Assembly: GCF_016773205.1 (NCBI RefSeq)
Contig: NZ_JAETWB010000002.1
Coordinates: 124,001 to 188,000, forward strand
Length of the DNA: 64,000 nt
DNA from: Belnapia arida
GTDB lineage: Bacteria > Pseudomonadota > Alphaproteobacteria > Acetobacterales > Acetobacteraceae
Direction of reading: 5' to 3'
The notes under the pieces were generated by a model, which made no database searches, had not been told where the DNA came from, and saw only the letters and a program-made list of their open reading frames with translations. A program made the translations under genes and the position numbers. Shown piece by piece: positions 1 through 8,601 of the stretch. The stretch's first letter is position 1. Every line of letters begins with the position of its first letter.

Positions 1-656
1 TGGCGCTCGACATCGTCTTCTTCATCGCCAACGTGCTCAAGATTCCGGATGGCGGCTATGTGCCGCTGGTGCTCGGCGCCATCCTGATGCTGCTGATGAA
101 CACCTGGTATCGCGGCCGGCAGCTGCTCTTCGCCCGCTTCCGCCAGGATAGCCTGCCGCTGAAGAGCTTCCTCGCCCGGCTGCCGCAGAGCCGGACGATC
201 CGCGTGCCCGGCATCGCGGTCTTCATGACCGGCCAGGCCGATTACGTGCCCGGCGCGCTGCTGCACAACCTGAAGCACAACAAGGTCCTGCATGAGCGGG
301 TGCTCTTCGTCACCGTGCTGAACGAGGACGTGCCCCAGGTCGGGCCGGACCGGCGGCGCGAGGTGCAGGAGCTCGCGGCCGGCATCCACCGGGTGATCCT
401 GCGCTACGGCTTCCAGGAAAGCCCGCACATCCCGCGCGAGCTGGAGAGCCTGCGCGATGCGGGCGTCGCCTTCGACCCGATGCAGTCCAGCTACTTCCTT
501 GGGCGGGAGACGCTGGTGCAGGCGGTGGTGCCGAAGATGTCGCGCTGGCGGCAATGGCTCTACACCTTCATGTCGCGTAATGCGGTGCCGGCGACGGAGT
601 TCTTCCGTATCCCCTCCGACCGGGTGGTGGAGCTCGGGGTACGGGTCGCCATCTGA
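1..656 (+). CDS. kup: Kup-family potassium uptake transporter, C-terminal part (5' end outside window)
   Basis: The reading frame is open from the window edge (first whole codon at base 3) and ends at 656, so only about the last 217 residues are present. The first part is a hydrophobic segment ([20 protein letters not shown]), matching the last membrane helix of Kup/HAK/KUP potassium-proton symporters. The soluble C-terminal domain follows, with family-typical stretches such as [29 protein letters not shown] and SYFLGRETL. In this family the C-terminal domain faces the cytoplasm and is thought to modulate K+ uptake, while the missing N-terminal part carries the transport pathway. Family assignment is firm. 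Whether the full gene is intact cannot be seen. Confidence 0.93.
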   Translation, partial: ALDIVFFIANVLKIPDGGYVPLVLGAILMLLMNTWYRGRQLLFARFRQDSLPLKSFLARLPQSRTIRVPGIAVFMTGQADYVPGALLHNLKHNKVLHERVLFVTVLNEDVPQVGPDRRREVQELAAGIHRVILRYGFQESPHIPRELESLRDAGVAFDPMQSSYFLGRETLVQAVVPKMSRWRQWLYTFMSRNAVPATEFFRIPSDRVVELGVRVAI

Positions 657-737
657 TCGCGCGCCGCCGCGCGACGGGGCGCCTTGAACCCGTCCGATGC
701 CTGGGCGTTACGTCATTCGTTGCCGCAGCTTGTGAGG

Positions 738-1115
738 ATGATGCCGCCGATGCCCCTGGTGACCCTGGTGCTGGCCAATGGCCCCGGCTTCCCGCAGGGC
801 AGCGCGGACCATCGCTACGAGATATCGGTGACGCTGACCCCGGGCGGGCACCTCGACCCCGACACCTGGCTCGCCGATCCGGCGCCCTGGCCGGCGGTGC
901 GCTTCCGACCGGACGGGCCGCCGCAGCCCGGCACGGTGCAGTGGAACGAGCAGACCGGTTGGTCGCTCGCCTTCTCTCCGGTAGAGGGCGAGGCGGCGGA
1001 TGCCGCTCCGCATGTGCAGATCGTCCAGGCGGGGCAGCTCAGGCCCGGGGAATACATCACCATCCGCGAACCGAACGGGCGCGACTACGGCTTCCGGGTG
1101 GTCGGCGTCGGCTGA
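738..1115 (+). CDS. Conserved-looking hypothetical protein, ~125 aa
   Basis: I do not recognise this protein. It starts about 80 bp after kup, in the same direction. The frame is open from a TTG at 684, but ATG codons at 738, 741 and 750 are more natural starts. GAGG at 734-737 is too close to the first two to decide. The sequence looks like a small beta-rich soluble domain, with repeated Gly/Pro turns and segments such as VTLVLANGPGFPQG, RYEISVTLTPGG and YITIREPNGRDYGFRVVGVG. It has no signal peptide and no membrane segment. Codon use (GC-rich third positions) matches the neighbours, which supports it being real. No function is proposed. Confidence 0.6.
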   Translation: MMPPMPLVTLVLANGPGFPQGSADHRYEISVTLTPGGHLDPDTWLADPAPWPAVRFRPDGPPQPGTVQWNEQTGWSLAFSPVEGEAADAAPHVQIVQAGQLRPGEYITIREPNGRDYGFRVVGVG

Positions 1116-1196
1116 ATGACGTTCCGCTCCGGGCGGGCAACCTGCCCGGCCCGGGGGCCGTTCGTAGTCCTGGAACTGTTTCCCAAGGATGCGACC

Positions 1197-1721
1197 ATGG
1201 CCGACACCATCATGGACCTGCTCGAACTTTCCCTGCAGGACACCTACAGCGCCGAGAACCAGATCCTTGCCGCCCTGCCGGAACTGGAGGAGGCCGCCAC
1301 CTCGCCCACGCTGAAGCAGGCCTTCCGCGAGCATGGCGAGCAGACCGAGCGCCAGGTGGAGCGGCTGGAGGAGGTCTGCCGGATGCTCGACATGGAGCCG
1401 GACGGCGAGAGCTGCGCCGCCATGGAAGGGTTGGTCGAGGAGGCCGACGACATGATGGAGGAGCTGGAGGAGGGCCCAGTGCTCGACGCCGCCCTCATCG
1501 CCGCCGCGCAGAAGGTCGAGCATTACGAGATGGCGGCCTATGGCACGCTCTGCTCCATGCTGAAGGCCATGGGCCAGACCAAGGCCGCCGATCTCCTCTC
1601 CCAGACGCTCAAGGAGGAGAAGGACACCGACGAGCTGCTGACCCGGATTGCCGAACAGGAGGTCAACCCGGCGGCGATGCAGACCCTTCCGGCCGATGCG
1701 CCGTCGGGCGGCACGGCCTGA
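1197..1721 (+). CDS. DUF892 ferritin-like (YciE/YciF family) protein
   Basis: A 174-residue all-alpha protein of the YciE/YciF (DUF892) ferritin-like family, which in other bacteria is linked to general stress responses. The start at 1197 is supported by AAGGA a few bases upstream and by the family-typical opening MDLLELSLQDTYSAENQIL. The probable di-iron ligands are acidic and His residues in the four-helix bundle: E in the Y-S-A-E-N-Q motif, E and H in the FREHGEQTERQ helix, and the later EHYEMAAYGTL helix. The middle is strongly acidic (EEADDMMEELEEG). It ends 7 bp before the convergent ndh stop codon. Family assignment is confident; the physiological role is unknown. Confidence 0.88.
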   Translation: MADTIMDLLELSLQDTYSAENQILAALPELEEAATSPTLKQAFREHGEQTERQVERLEEVCRMLDMEPDGESCAAMEGLVEEADDMMEELEEGPVLDAALIAAAQKVEHYEMAAYGTLCSMLKAMGQTKAADLLSQTLKEEKDTDELLTRIAEQEVNPAAMQTLPADAPSGGTA

Positions 1722-1728
1722 GCGGCCG

Positions 1729-3042
1729 CTACACCTTCTCTAGCGCCCGTGCCTGCCCAGGCACGGGCGTCGCGTTGCCGCCCTTCGGCTCACGCCCGGT
1801 GATGAGACGGGCGCCGCGCTGGAAGGTCAGGTAGCTCCACAGCCATTCGAAGGAGACGACGACCCGGCTGCGGAAGCCGATCAGGTACCAGACATGCGCG
1901 AGGCCCCAGAACCACCAGCCGACCAGGCCGGTGAGGCGGATGCGGCCCAGCTCCACCACGGCGGAGCGGCGGCCGATGGTGGCGAGGTCGCCATGGTGCC
2001 GGTAGCGAAAGGGCGCCGGTTCCGCCTGGCCCGCCGCACGGGCCGCCAGCAGCCGGCCGACATACTGCCCCATCTGCTTCGCCGCCGGCGCATTGCCCGG
2101 CACCGGCCTGCCCTTAGCGTCCGTGACCGTGGCCGTGTCGCCAAGCGCGAAGATGTCCCCCCGGCCGGGCACCGACAGGTCCGGCCCGACCTTGATGCGG
2201 CCCGCGCGGTCCCGCTCCGCCCCGATCCAGGCCCCGACCGGCGAGGCGACGACGCCCGCCGCCCAGACGATGGTGCTGGCGGCAATCCGCTCCTCGCCGC
2301 AATCGATGCCCGTCGCATCACAGCCGGTGACGCGAAGCCCCGTCAGCACCTGCACCCCCATCCGCTCCAGCGACTGCCGCGCCTTGGCGCCGAGTTCCTC
2401 CGGGAAGCTGGGCAGCAGGCGCGGCCCCGCCTCGATCAGCACGATGCGCGCCATGGCCGGGTCGATACGGCGGAATTCGCGCGGCATGGCGTGGCGGGCG
2501 AGCTCCGCCATGGCCCCGGCCAGCTCCACCCCCGTCGGCCCGCCGCCGATGACGGCGAAGGTCAGCAGGCGGCGCCGCTCCGCCTCGTCCTCCGTAAGCT
2601 CGGCGCGCTCGAAGGCGAGCAGCAGGCGGCGGCGGATATCCGTCGCATCCTCGATGGTCTTGAGGCCGGGCGCGACGGGCGCCCAGTCGTCGCGGCCGAA
2701 ATAGGAATGGGTCGCGCCCGTCGCCAGCACCAGCGCGTCATAGGGGACGCGGAGGCCGGGGCCGGCTGAGACCTCGCGTGCTGCGGTGTCGATGCCGGTC
2801 ACCTCGGCCATCATCACCCGCACGTTGCGCTGGCGGCGGAAAATGGTGCGGACCGGCCAGGCGATGTCGCCCGGCGATAGCGCCGCCGTCGCCACCTGGT
2901 AGAGCAGCGGCTGGAACAGATGGTGGTTGTGCCGGTCGATCAGGGTGACCTCGGCCGGCGCCCGCGCCAGGGCACGCGCCGCCTCCAGCCCGCCGAAGCC
3001 GGCGCCGATGATGACGACGCGGAGGGGCGTGCTAGCGGACAT
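1729..3042 (-). CDS. ndh: Type II NADH dehydrogenase (NDH-2), NAD(P)/FAD-dependent oxidoreductase
   Basis: A 437-residue flavoprotein of the NDH-2 family, which moves electrons from NADH to quinone at the inner membrane without pumping protons. The N-terminal FAD-binding motif GAGFGGLEAARALA is near residues 13-26. Next come HNHHLFQPLLYQVATAALSP, typical of NDH-2, the ATG motif LVLATGATHSYFG, a second dinucleotide fold GGGPTGVELAGAMAELA, and the FAD-binding stretch GDIFALGDTA. The C-terminal ~70 residues contain amphipathic or hydrophobic segments (GLVGWWFWGLAHVWYLIGF) expected for membrane attachment. The ATG at 3042 has GGAGA just upstream. It is divergent from the Mfd-like gene, with 174 bp between starts. 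Length and motifs fit the family. Confidence 0.93.
   Translation of the reverse strand: MSASTPLRVVIIGAGFGGLEAARALARAPAEVTLIDRHNHHLFQPLLYQVATAALSPGDIAWPVRTIFRRQRNVRVMMAEVTGIDTAAREVSAGPGLRVPYDALVLATGATHSYFGRDDWAPVAPGLKTIEDATDIRRRLLLAFERAELTEDEAERRRLLTFAVIGGGPTGVELAGAMAELARHAMPREFRRIDPAMARIVLIEAGPRLLPSFPEELGAKARQSLERMGVQVLTGLRVTGCDATGIDCGEERIAASTIVWAAGVVASPVGAWIGAERDRAGRIKVGPDLSVPGRGDIFALGDTATVTDAKGRPVPGNAPAAKQMGQYVGRLLAARAAGQAEPAPFRYRHHGDLATIGRRSAVVELGRIRLTGLVGWWFWGLAHVWYLIGFRSRVVVSFEWLWSYLTFQRGARLITGREPKGGNATPVPGQARALEKV
1744..1769. terminator. Perfect hairpin at the 3' ends of convergent DUF892 and ndh genes
   Basis: CGCCCGTGCCTG (1744-1755) and CAGGCACGGGCG (1758-1769) are exact reverse complements, separated by two bases. 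The element lies inside the last codons of ndh and 23 bp beyond the DUF892 stop, where it could fold in either transcript. There is no T-tract on either side, so intrinsic termination is only an inference. It may instead stabilise the 3' ends. Confidence 0.45.
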
Positions 3043-3216
3043 GCGGCATCTCCATGGCGGGCGGCATCCTTCGGCGCTGGGTCAGGCCGGTAACGCAGGC
3101 GGTGGCGCGGGACCGCATGAACAGGGCGCGATTGCACCGTCCGGACGTTGCGGCCGCGTGCCCGCAGCCTTCCACCGGGAGCGGCGTTCTGCGCATCCGC
3201 TTTGGGGGATCGCCAT

Positions 3217-6200
3217 GTGATCGCGGAACCGGAAGGGCTGCTGGCCGCCTGCCTCGTCGAGCGTCTGCGGGAGGCAGGGGAGGCAGGACTCGTCTTCGTC
3301 GCACGGAGCGAGGGACGGGCGGCACGGCTGCATCGGGCGGTGCGGGCGCTGGCGCCGGCGGATGCGGCGGTCTCGCTGCTGCCGGGCTGGGACTGCCTGC
3401 CCTATGATCGCGTCTCGCCCTCCCGCGCAGTGATGGGGCAGCGCATGGCGCTCGCCGCCGGGCTGCCGCCGGGGCTGCTGATCGCCTCGGCGGAGACGAT
3501 CGGGCAGCGCCTGCCGCGGGTGACGGAGCGGCTGCGGCTCGCCTGCGGCGATGCGCCGGACATGGCAGCCCTGCGCCGCGACCTGCTTCGCCTCGGCTAT
3601 GTGCTCGACCAGCGCGTCGACGAGCCGGGTGAGGCGGTGCTGCATGGCGAGGTGGTCGATCTCTGGCCCGCCGCGGCGGAGGTGGCCTGGCGGCTGCGGC
3701 TGGACGAGGGACGCATCGCCGGCATCCACCGGCTCGACATCCTCAGCCAAAGGAGCCTCGACGCGGCGGCCGAGGCGCTGGAGCTCGGCCCGGCATCGGA
3801 GGTGGTGCTGGCGGCTGATGACCCGCTGCTGGAGGCGCGGCCGCCGGGGCTGGAACACGCGCTGCCCGACCATGCCGGTAGGTTGATCGCGCCGCTCGAC
3901 CTGCTGCCGCGGGCAGCGGTGCTGCTGGATGCGGGGGCCGAGGCGGCGCTGGCGCAGCGCCGGGCGGAGGTGCTGGAAGCCTTCCGCACCCGCATCGCGC
4001 TTGGCCCGGCGGGATCGCCGCCGGAGGCGCTCCATTGCGGCGAGGACCCGCTCGACGGGCGGCGGGTGGAGCGGGTGGCGCCCGACCAGGGCGCCGCGCC
4101 GCCGCGCTTCGTCGAGGCGGAGGACCCGGAGGCCGCCTTTCTCGCCTATGCCGAAGCCCAGCGCGCGGCGGGACGGCGCGTCGCCATCGCCGGCGGGCGA
4201 GGGCGCGGGGTGCGCAGGCTCGCCGGGCGGCTCGGCGAGGTCGAAACGGCCCCGGACTGGCCGGCGCTGCTCGCTCTGCCAGCGGGCAGCGTCGCCCTGC
4301 TCGCGGCCGAGGTACCGGGCTTCGAGGCCAAGGCGGCGGCGGTGGTGCCCTATGCCGCGATCCGCGCCGTCAGCGGCGCCGGGCGGGACCGTGGCGCCGA
4401 GGCGCTCTTCGCCGCCAGCGCCCGGCTGCAACCAGGCGATGCGGTGATTCATCTCGACCACGGGCTCGGCGCGCTGGAAGGGGTGGAGCGGGTGGCGACC
4501 GGCGAGGCGTGCGTCGACTGCCTCAGGCTGCGCTATGCCGATGCGACGCGCCTCGTGCCCTTCGACGAACTGGACCGCATCTGGCGCTACGGGGCGGTGG
4601 CGGAGGGGCTTTCCCTCGACCGGCTCGGCGGTGAGGCCTGGCCGAAGCGGCGGGCGGAAGCGGAGGCCGCGGTCGCCGAAAGCGCGCGGGCGCTGCTCGC
4701 CCTGGCACGGGCGCGGAAGCGGGCACGGGCCCCGGCGCTGCGGCCGCCGCCGGATGAGTACGCCCGGCTTGCCGCGCGCTTCCCGCATGAGCTGACGGAG
4801 GACCAGGCGGCGGCCGTCAATGCCGTGCTGGGCGACCTCGCCTCCGGCCGGCCGATGGACCGGCTGGTCTGCGGCGATGTCGGTTTCGGCAAGACGGAGG
4901 TGGCGATCCGCGCGGCGGCGGTGGCGGCGCTCGGCGGGCACCAGGTGGCGCTGCTGGCGCCGACCACGGTGCTGGTGCGGCAGCATTTGGAAAGCTTCCG
5001 CCGGCGCTTTGCCGGCTTCGGCCTCCGCATCGAGGCGTTGTCGCGGCTCACTCCGCCTGCCGAGGCGCGCGAGATCAAGGCGGCGATGGCGCGGGGCGAG
5101 GTGGCGATCGTCATCGGCACCCAGGCGCTGGCGGCCCACGGCATCCGCTTCCGCGACCTCGTCCTGATGGTTGTCGATGAGGAACAGCGCTTCGGCGCGG
5201 CGCAGAAGGAGCAGCTGCGGCAGCTCCGCGGCGGTGATGGCCTGCACATGCTGACGCTGACGGCGACGCCCATTCCCCGCACCCTGCAGGCAACGCTGGT
5301 CGGGCTGCGGGAGCTGAGCGTCATCGCCACGCCGCCCGCGCGGCGCCAGCCGGTGCGGACCATCCGCGCGACCATCGAGGATGCGCTGCTGGCCGGCGCG
5401 CTGCGGCGCGAGGCACGGCGCGGCGGGCAGAGCTTCTGCGTCTGCCCGCGCATCGAGGACATCGCGCCGATGCGCGAGCGCCTGGCCGGGCTGGTGTCGG
5501 ACCTCACCCTGATCGAGGCGCATGGCGCGATGCCGGCTGCGGAGGTGGATGCCGCCATGGTGCGCTTCGCCGAGGGCGAGGGCGACGTGCTGCTCTCGAC
5601 CAACATCGTCGAGGCGGGGCTCGACGTGGCACGGGCCAATACCATGCTGGTGTGCCGGGCGGACCGCTTCGGCCTGGCGCAGCTCCACCAGCTGCGCGGC
5701 CGGGTCGGGCGCGGGCGGGTGCGGGGCGTCGCCTATCTGCTGACCGACCCCAAGGCGCGGATCGGCCCGGCGACGGAGCGGCGGCTGGCGATGCTGGAGG
5801 CGCTGGACCGCGTCGGCGCCGGCTTCGCCATCAGCGCGCGGGACCTCGACCTGCGCGGTGCGGGCGACCTGCTGGGCGAGGAGCAGGCGGGGCATCTGCG
5901 CCTCGTCGGGCTGGAGCTCTACCGCCACCTGCTCGACCGGGCGCTGGCCGAGGCGCGCGGCGAGGCGCCGCCGGAGGCCTGGAGCCCGAGCCTCGCCATC
6001 GGCGTCGATGCCTATGTGCCGGAGGAGCACGTGCCGGAGGAGGCGCTGCGCGTCTCCCTGCACGGGCGCCTTGCGAGCCTGCTCCGCGCCGGGGATGCCG
6101 CGGGGGTGGAGGCGCTGGAAGACGAGGTGGAGGACCGCTTCGGCCCCGCCCCCGCGCCGCTCGCCCAGCTCTTCGCCGTCGCCCGGATATCGGCGCGCTG

Positions 6201-6414
6201 CCGGCGGCTCGGCATCGGGAAGCTCGATGTGGGGCCGCTCGCCGCGGCGGCGACGCGGCGTGGCCAGGAGCGGGGCAGGCTGCTGCTGCGCCGGGCGAGC
6301 GAGACCCAGGCGGAGCGGCTGGCGGCGGCGGAGGCGCTGCTGGCCTCCTTCGTCAGGGCTCGTGCAGGGGCCAGACCAGGGCGATCATCGGCACGCCGAC
6401 CAGCACCACGATGA
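3217..6414 (+). CDS. Mfd-like transcription-repair coupling factor / SF2 DNA translocase, short form
   Basis: Mfd uses ATP-driven DNA translocation to release stalled RNA polymerase and recruit UvrA. From the GTG at 3217 the protein is about 1065 residues. Visible in order are the UvrB-like N-terminal region (GWDCLPYDRVSP), a CarD-type RNA-polymerase-interaction domain near 403-460 (GDAVIHLDHGLGALEG, VPFDELDRIWRYG), Walker A CGDVGFGKTEVA with Lys559, the DEEQRFG box, TATPIPRTL near 685, the motif VI region QLRGRVGRGR, and a C-terminal TRCF domain (DEVEDRFGPAPAPL). The Walker lysine sits about 75 positions earlier than Lys634 of E. coli Mfd, so the shortening is N-terminal. A TTG at 3148 would add 23 residues. 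It could be the only Mfd or a second, divergent copy. The 3' end overlaps the convergent permease gene by 62 bp. Confidence 0.8.
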   Translation: MIAEPEGLLAACLVERLREAGEAGLVFVARSEGRAARLHRAVRALAPADAAVSLLPGWDCLPYDRVSPSRAVMGQRMALAAGLPPGLLIASAETIGQRLPRVTERLRLACGDAPDMAALRRDLLRLGYVLDQRVDEPGEAVLHGEVVDLWPAAAEVAWRLRLDEGRIAGIHRLDILSQRSLDAAAEALELGPASEVVLAADDPLLEARPPGLEHALPDHAGRLIAPLDLLPRAAVLLDAGAEAALAQRRAEVLEAFRTRIALGPAGSPPEALHCGEDPLDGRRVERVAPDQGAAPPRFVEAEDPEAAFLAYAEAQRAAGRRVAIAGGRGRGVRRLAGRLGEVETAPDWPALLALPAGSVALLAAEVPGFEAKAAAVVPYAAIRAVSGAGRDRGAEALFAASARLQPGDAVIHLDHGLGALEGVERVATGEACVDCLRLRYADATRLVPFDELDRIWRYGAVAEGLSLDRLGGEAWPKRRAEAEAAVAESARALLALARARKRARAPALRPPPDEYARLAARFPHELTEDQAAAVNAVLGDLASGRPMDRLVCGDVGFGKTEVAIRAAAVAALGGHQVALLAPTTVLVRQHLESFRRRFAGFGLRIEALSRLTPPAEAREIKAAMARGEVAIVIGTQALAAHGIRFRDLVLMVVDEEQRFGAAQKEQLRQLRGGDGLHMLTLTATPIPRTLQATLVGLRELSVIATPPARRQPVRTIRATIEDALLAGALRREARRGGQSFCVCPRIEDIAPMRERLAGLVSDLTLIEAHGAMPAAEVDAAMVRFAEGEGDVLLSTNIVEAGLDVARANTMLVCRADRFGLAQLHQLRGRVGRGRVRGVAYLLTDPKARIGPATERRLAMLEALDRVGAGFAISARDLDLRGAGDLLGEEQAGHLRLVGLELYRHLLDRALAEARGEAPPEAWSPSLAIGVDAYVPEEHVPEEALRVSLHGRLASLLRAGDAAGVEALEDEVEDRFGPAPAPLAQLFAVARISARCRRLGIGKLDVGPLAAAATRRGQERGRLLLRRASETQAERLAAAEALLASFVRARAGARPGRSSARRPAPR

Positions 6415-8176
6415 GCGAGAGGGGCAGGCCGAGCCGCCAGTAGTCGCCGAACCTGTATCCCCCTGGGCCCATCACCAGCGTGTTGCACTGGTGGCCGATG
6501 GGGGTGAGGAAGTCGCAGGCGGCGCCGAGCGCGACCGCCATCAGGAAGGCATCCGGGCTCATTCCCAGCCGCTGCGCCAGGCTGCCGGCGATGGGGCCGA
6601 GCATCAGTACCGTCGCGGCGTTGTTGAGGAAGGGCGTCACCGCCATCGCCGCCATCATGATGAGGGCCAGCGCGCCCATCGGCGGCAGGTGCTCCACCGC
6701 TCCGGAGAGCCAGCCGGCGATCAGCTCCGTCCCGCCCGTGCTGCGCACCGCCTCGGAGACGGGTATGAGCGCGCCGAGCAGCACGATCACCGGCCATTCG
6801 ACGGCGTTGTAGGCCTCCTGCGGCGTCAGCGCGCGGATCACCAGCAGCAGGACCGAGGCGGCGAAGAAGGCAACGGCGACCGGCACCAGGTTCAGCGCGA
6901 CGGCGGCCATGGCGAGCGTCAGGATGATCGCCGGCAGCCAGCTCCGCCGGCTGCGGCCGAGGACGATGCCGCGCTCCGTCAGCGGCAGGATGCGCAGGGC
7001 GGCCAGGGTGTCGGGCAGGCGCACGGCCTCGCCCTTCAGGATGGCGACGTCGCCGCGGCGGAGCTTCAGCGTGTTCAGCCGTTCGGCGATGCGCGACCCG
7101 CGGCGGCTGACCGCCAGCAAGCTGACGCCGAAGCGACCTGCGAGGGAGGCACCGGCAGGCGTCGCGCCGACCAGCGGGGATTCGGCGGTGATGACGCCCT
7201 CCACCACCGTCTTCTCGTCCTCCGGCACCTCCTCGCCGCCGGTCGGCTTCTCGCCGACCAGGGTGAGGCCGGCCTGTGCGACGAGGGATTCCAGCTCCTC
7301 CGGATCGCCTTCGAGGATCAGCAGGTCGCCGGACTTCAGCACGACCTCGCCGGGCGGGTTCTCGCGGCGGAAGCGGTCGCGCAGCATGGTGCCGACGGTG
7401 ATGCGCTCCTCGCCCATCGCCACGAGCTCGGCGATGGTGCGGCCGATAAGCGGGCTCTCGGCGGGGATGCGCGTCTCGGTCGTGTAGGCTTCGATCGCCA
7501 TCGTCGCCTGGCCGGCGCTGCCCTGCCGCCCGCGTGGCAGCAGGCGCCACCCGAGGCTGAGGAAGGCGAGACCTGCCACCGCGATCGCCGCACCGACCGG
7601 TGCGTAGTCGAACATCCGGAAGGGCTCGCCCGTGACCTGCTCCCTGACGCGGGAGACGATGATGTTGGGCGAGGTGCCGATCAGCGTGCAGAGTCCGCCG
7701 AGCAGCGAGGCGAAGGCCATCGGCATCAGCAGCGCCGAGGGCGGCGTGCCGGTGCGCCGTGCGAGCTGCAGGGCGACCGGCATGAAGATGGCGAGGGCGC
7801 CGATGTTCTTCGTCACCACTGAGGCGGCCATGACGGCGGCGACCAGCGCCGGCACCTGCGTCCTGACGCTGGTGAGGTGCGGCAGCAGCGGCCGCATCAG
7901 CCGTTCCACCGCGCCGGACCGGGCGACGGCGGCGCTGACCACGAGGGCGGAGGCGACGATGATGACGATGTCGTCGCTGAAGCCGGCGAAGGCCGCCTCG
8001 GCCGGCACGATGCCGGTGACGAGGCCGGCGAGCAGGGCGAGCAACGCCACCAGGTCATAGGGCAGCCGGCCCCAGGCGAAGAGGCCTACGGTCACACCGA
8101 GGATGCCGAAGGCGAGGGCCTGGTCGAGGGTCACGGGGGCGCCAACAGCCCGAGGGCCGCTCTGGTTCCGCGCCAT
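6353..8176 (-). CDS. SLC13/DASS-type permease with two TrkA-C (RCK_C) domains
   Basis: A 607-residue inner-membrane transporter of the divalent anion:Na+ symporter / ArsB-NhaD superfamily. The N-terminal half has about five hydrophobic helices and the signature LCTLIGTSPNIIVS near residues 158-171. Two soluble TrkA_C-like domains follow (about 220-305 and 320-390, each with L-x-x-GD patterns such as LKSGDLLILEGD and LRRGDVAILKG). A second membrane half has TPFLNNAATVLMLGPIA and FLTPIGHQCNTLVMGPGGY, the pseudo-repeat of the first signature. Such proteins with inserted TrkA_C domains are usually annotated as SLC13 permeases, and sulfate or dicarboxylates are guesses for the substrate. A GTG 14 codons in (just before TLDQ) is an alternative start. 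Confidence 0.87.
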   Translation of the reverse strand: MARNQSGPRAVGAPVTLDQALAFGILGVTVGLFAWGRLPYDLVALLALLAGLVTGIVPAEAAFAGFSDDIVIIVASALVVSAAVARSGAVERLMRPLLPHLTSVRTQVPALVAAVMAASVVTKNIGALAIFMPVALQLARRTGTPPSALLMPMAFASLLGGLCTLIGTSPNIIVSRVREQVTGEPFRMFDYAPVGAAIAVAGLAFLSLGWRLLPRGRQGSAGQATMAIEAYTTETRIPAESPLIGRTIAELVAMGEERITVGTMLRDRFRRENPPGEVVLKSGDLLILEGDPEELESLVAQAGLTLVGEKPTGGEEVPEDEKTVVEGVITAESPLVGATPAGASLAGRFGVSLLAVSRRGSRIAERLNTLKLRRGDVAILKGEAVRLPDTLAALRILPLTERGIVLGRSRRSWLPAIILTLAMAAVALNLVPVAVAFFAASVLLLVIRALTPQEAYNAVEWPVIVLLGALIPVSEAVRSTGGTELIAGWLSGAVEHLPPMGALALIMMAAMAVTPFLNNAATVLMLGPIAGSLAQRLGMSPDAFLMAVALGAACDFLTPIGHQCNTLVMGPGGYRFGDYWRLGLPLSLIVVLVGVPMIALVWPLHEP

Positions 8177-8238
8177 GGTGCAACGGGTCCGCCCGGGCGG
8201 CGTTCGCCCCCGGCACCACAGAGACGAGAGGGAGTTCG

Positions 8239-8598
8239 ATGCGCCCCGACGACAACAATGCGGCGGACAGCCCGGCCATCGCCATCCATGGCCACCAGAT
8301 GGATGTGGGCGAGGCGTTGCGTACCCATGTCACCGACAAGCTGACGGCGGTGGCAGAGAAGTATCTCGGCGCCGAGGACATGACGGCGCGCTTCTCCCGG
8401 ACCGGCCATGGCGGCTTTTCCTGCTCGGTGCGGATTCATGCCGGCAAGGGCCTGTTCTTCGACGGCTCGGCCGAGGCGGCGGAAGCACCGATCGCCTTCA
8501 ACGAGGCGCTGGAGCACGTGGCGAAGCAGCTGCGGCGGCGGAAGCGGGAACTGCGTGAGGACAAGCCGGTCAATCCGGACAAGGAAGGCCTCATTTAG
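8239..8598 (+). CDS. hpf: Short-form ribosome hibernation-promoting factor / RaiA-like protein
   Basis: A 119-residue protein of the S30AE/HPF-YfiA family, which binds the 30S decoding region and silences ribosomes in stationary phase. The start has a good ribosome-binding site (GAGAGGGAG, about 6 bp upstream). The fold signature is visible: IAIHGHQMDVGEALRTHVTDKL, then a beta-strand pair with F-S-C-S-V-R-I-H, GSAEAAEAPIAFNEALEHVAKQLRRRKREL, and a basic helix expected to contact rRNA. It lacks the ~60-residue C-terminal dimerisation domain of long-form HPF, so it is either a true short form or needs a separate partner for 100S formation. The CDF gene begins 3 bp after its stop, suggesting co-transcription. 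Confidence 0.85.
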   Translation: MRPDDNNAADSPAIAIHGHQMDVGEALRTHVTDKLTAVAEKYLGAEDMTARFSRTGHGGFSCSVRIHAGKGLFFDGSAEAAEAPIAFNEALEHVAKQLRRRKRELREDKPVNPDKEGLI

Positions 8599-8601
8599 CC
8601 C

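Noticed and set aside
3082-6063. Long minus-strand open frame (about 990 codons) opposite the Mfd-like gene
   Set aside because: The translation is Arg/Gln/His-rich without motifs, while the opposite strand encodes a clear translocase. Long antisense frames are expected at this GC content.
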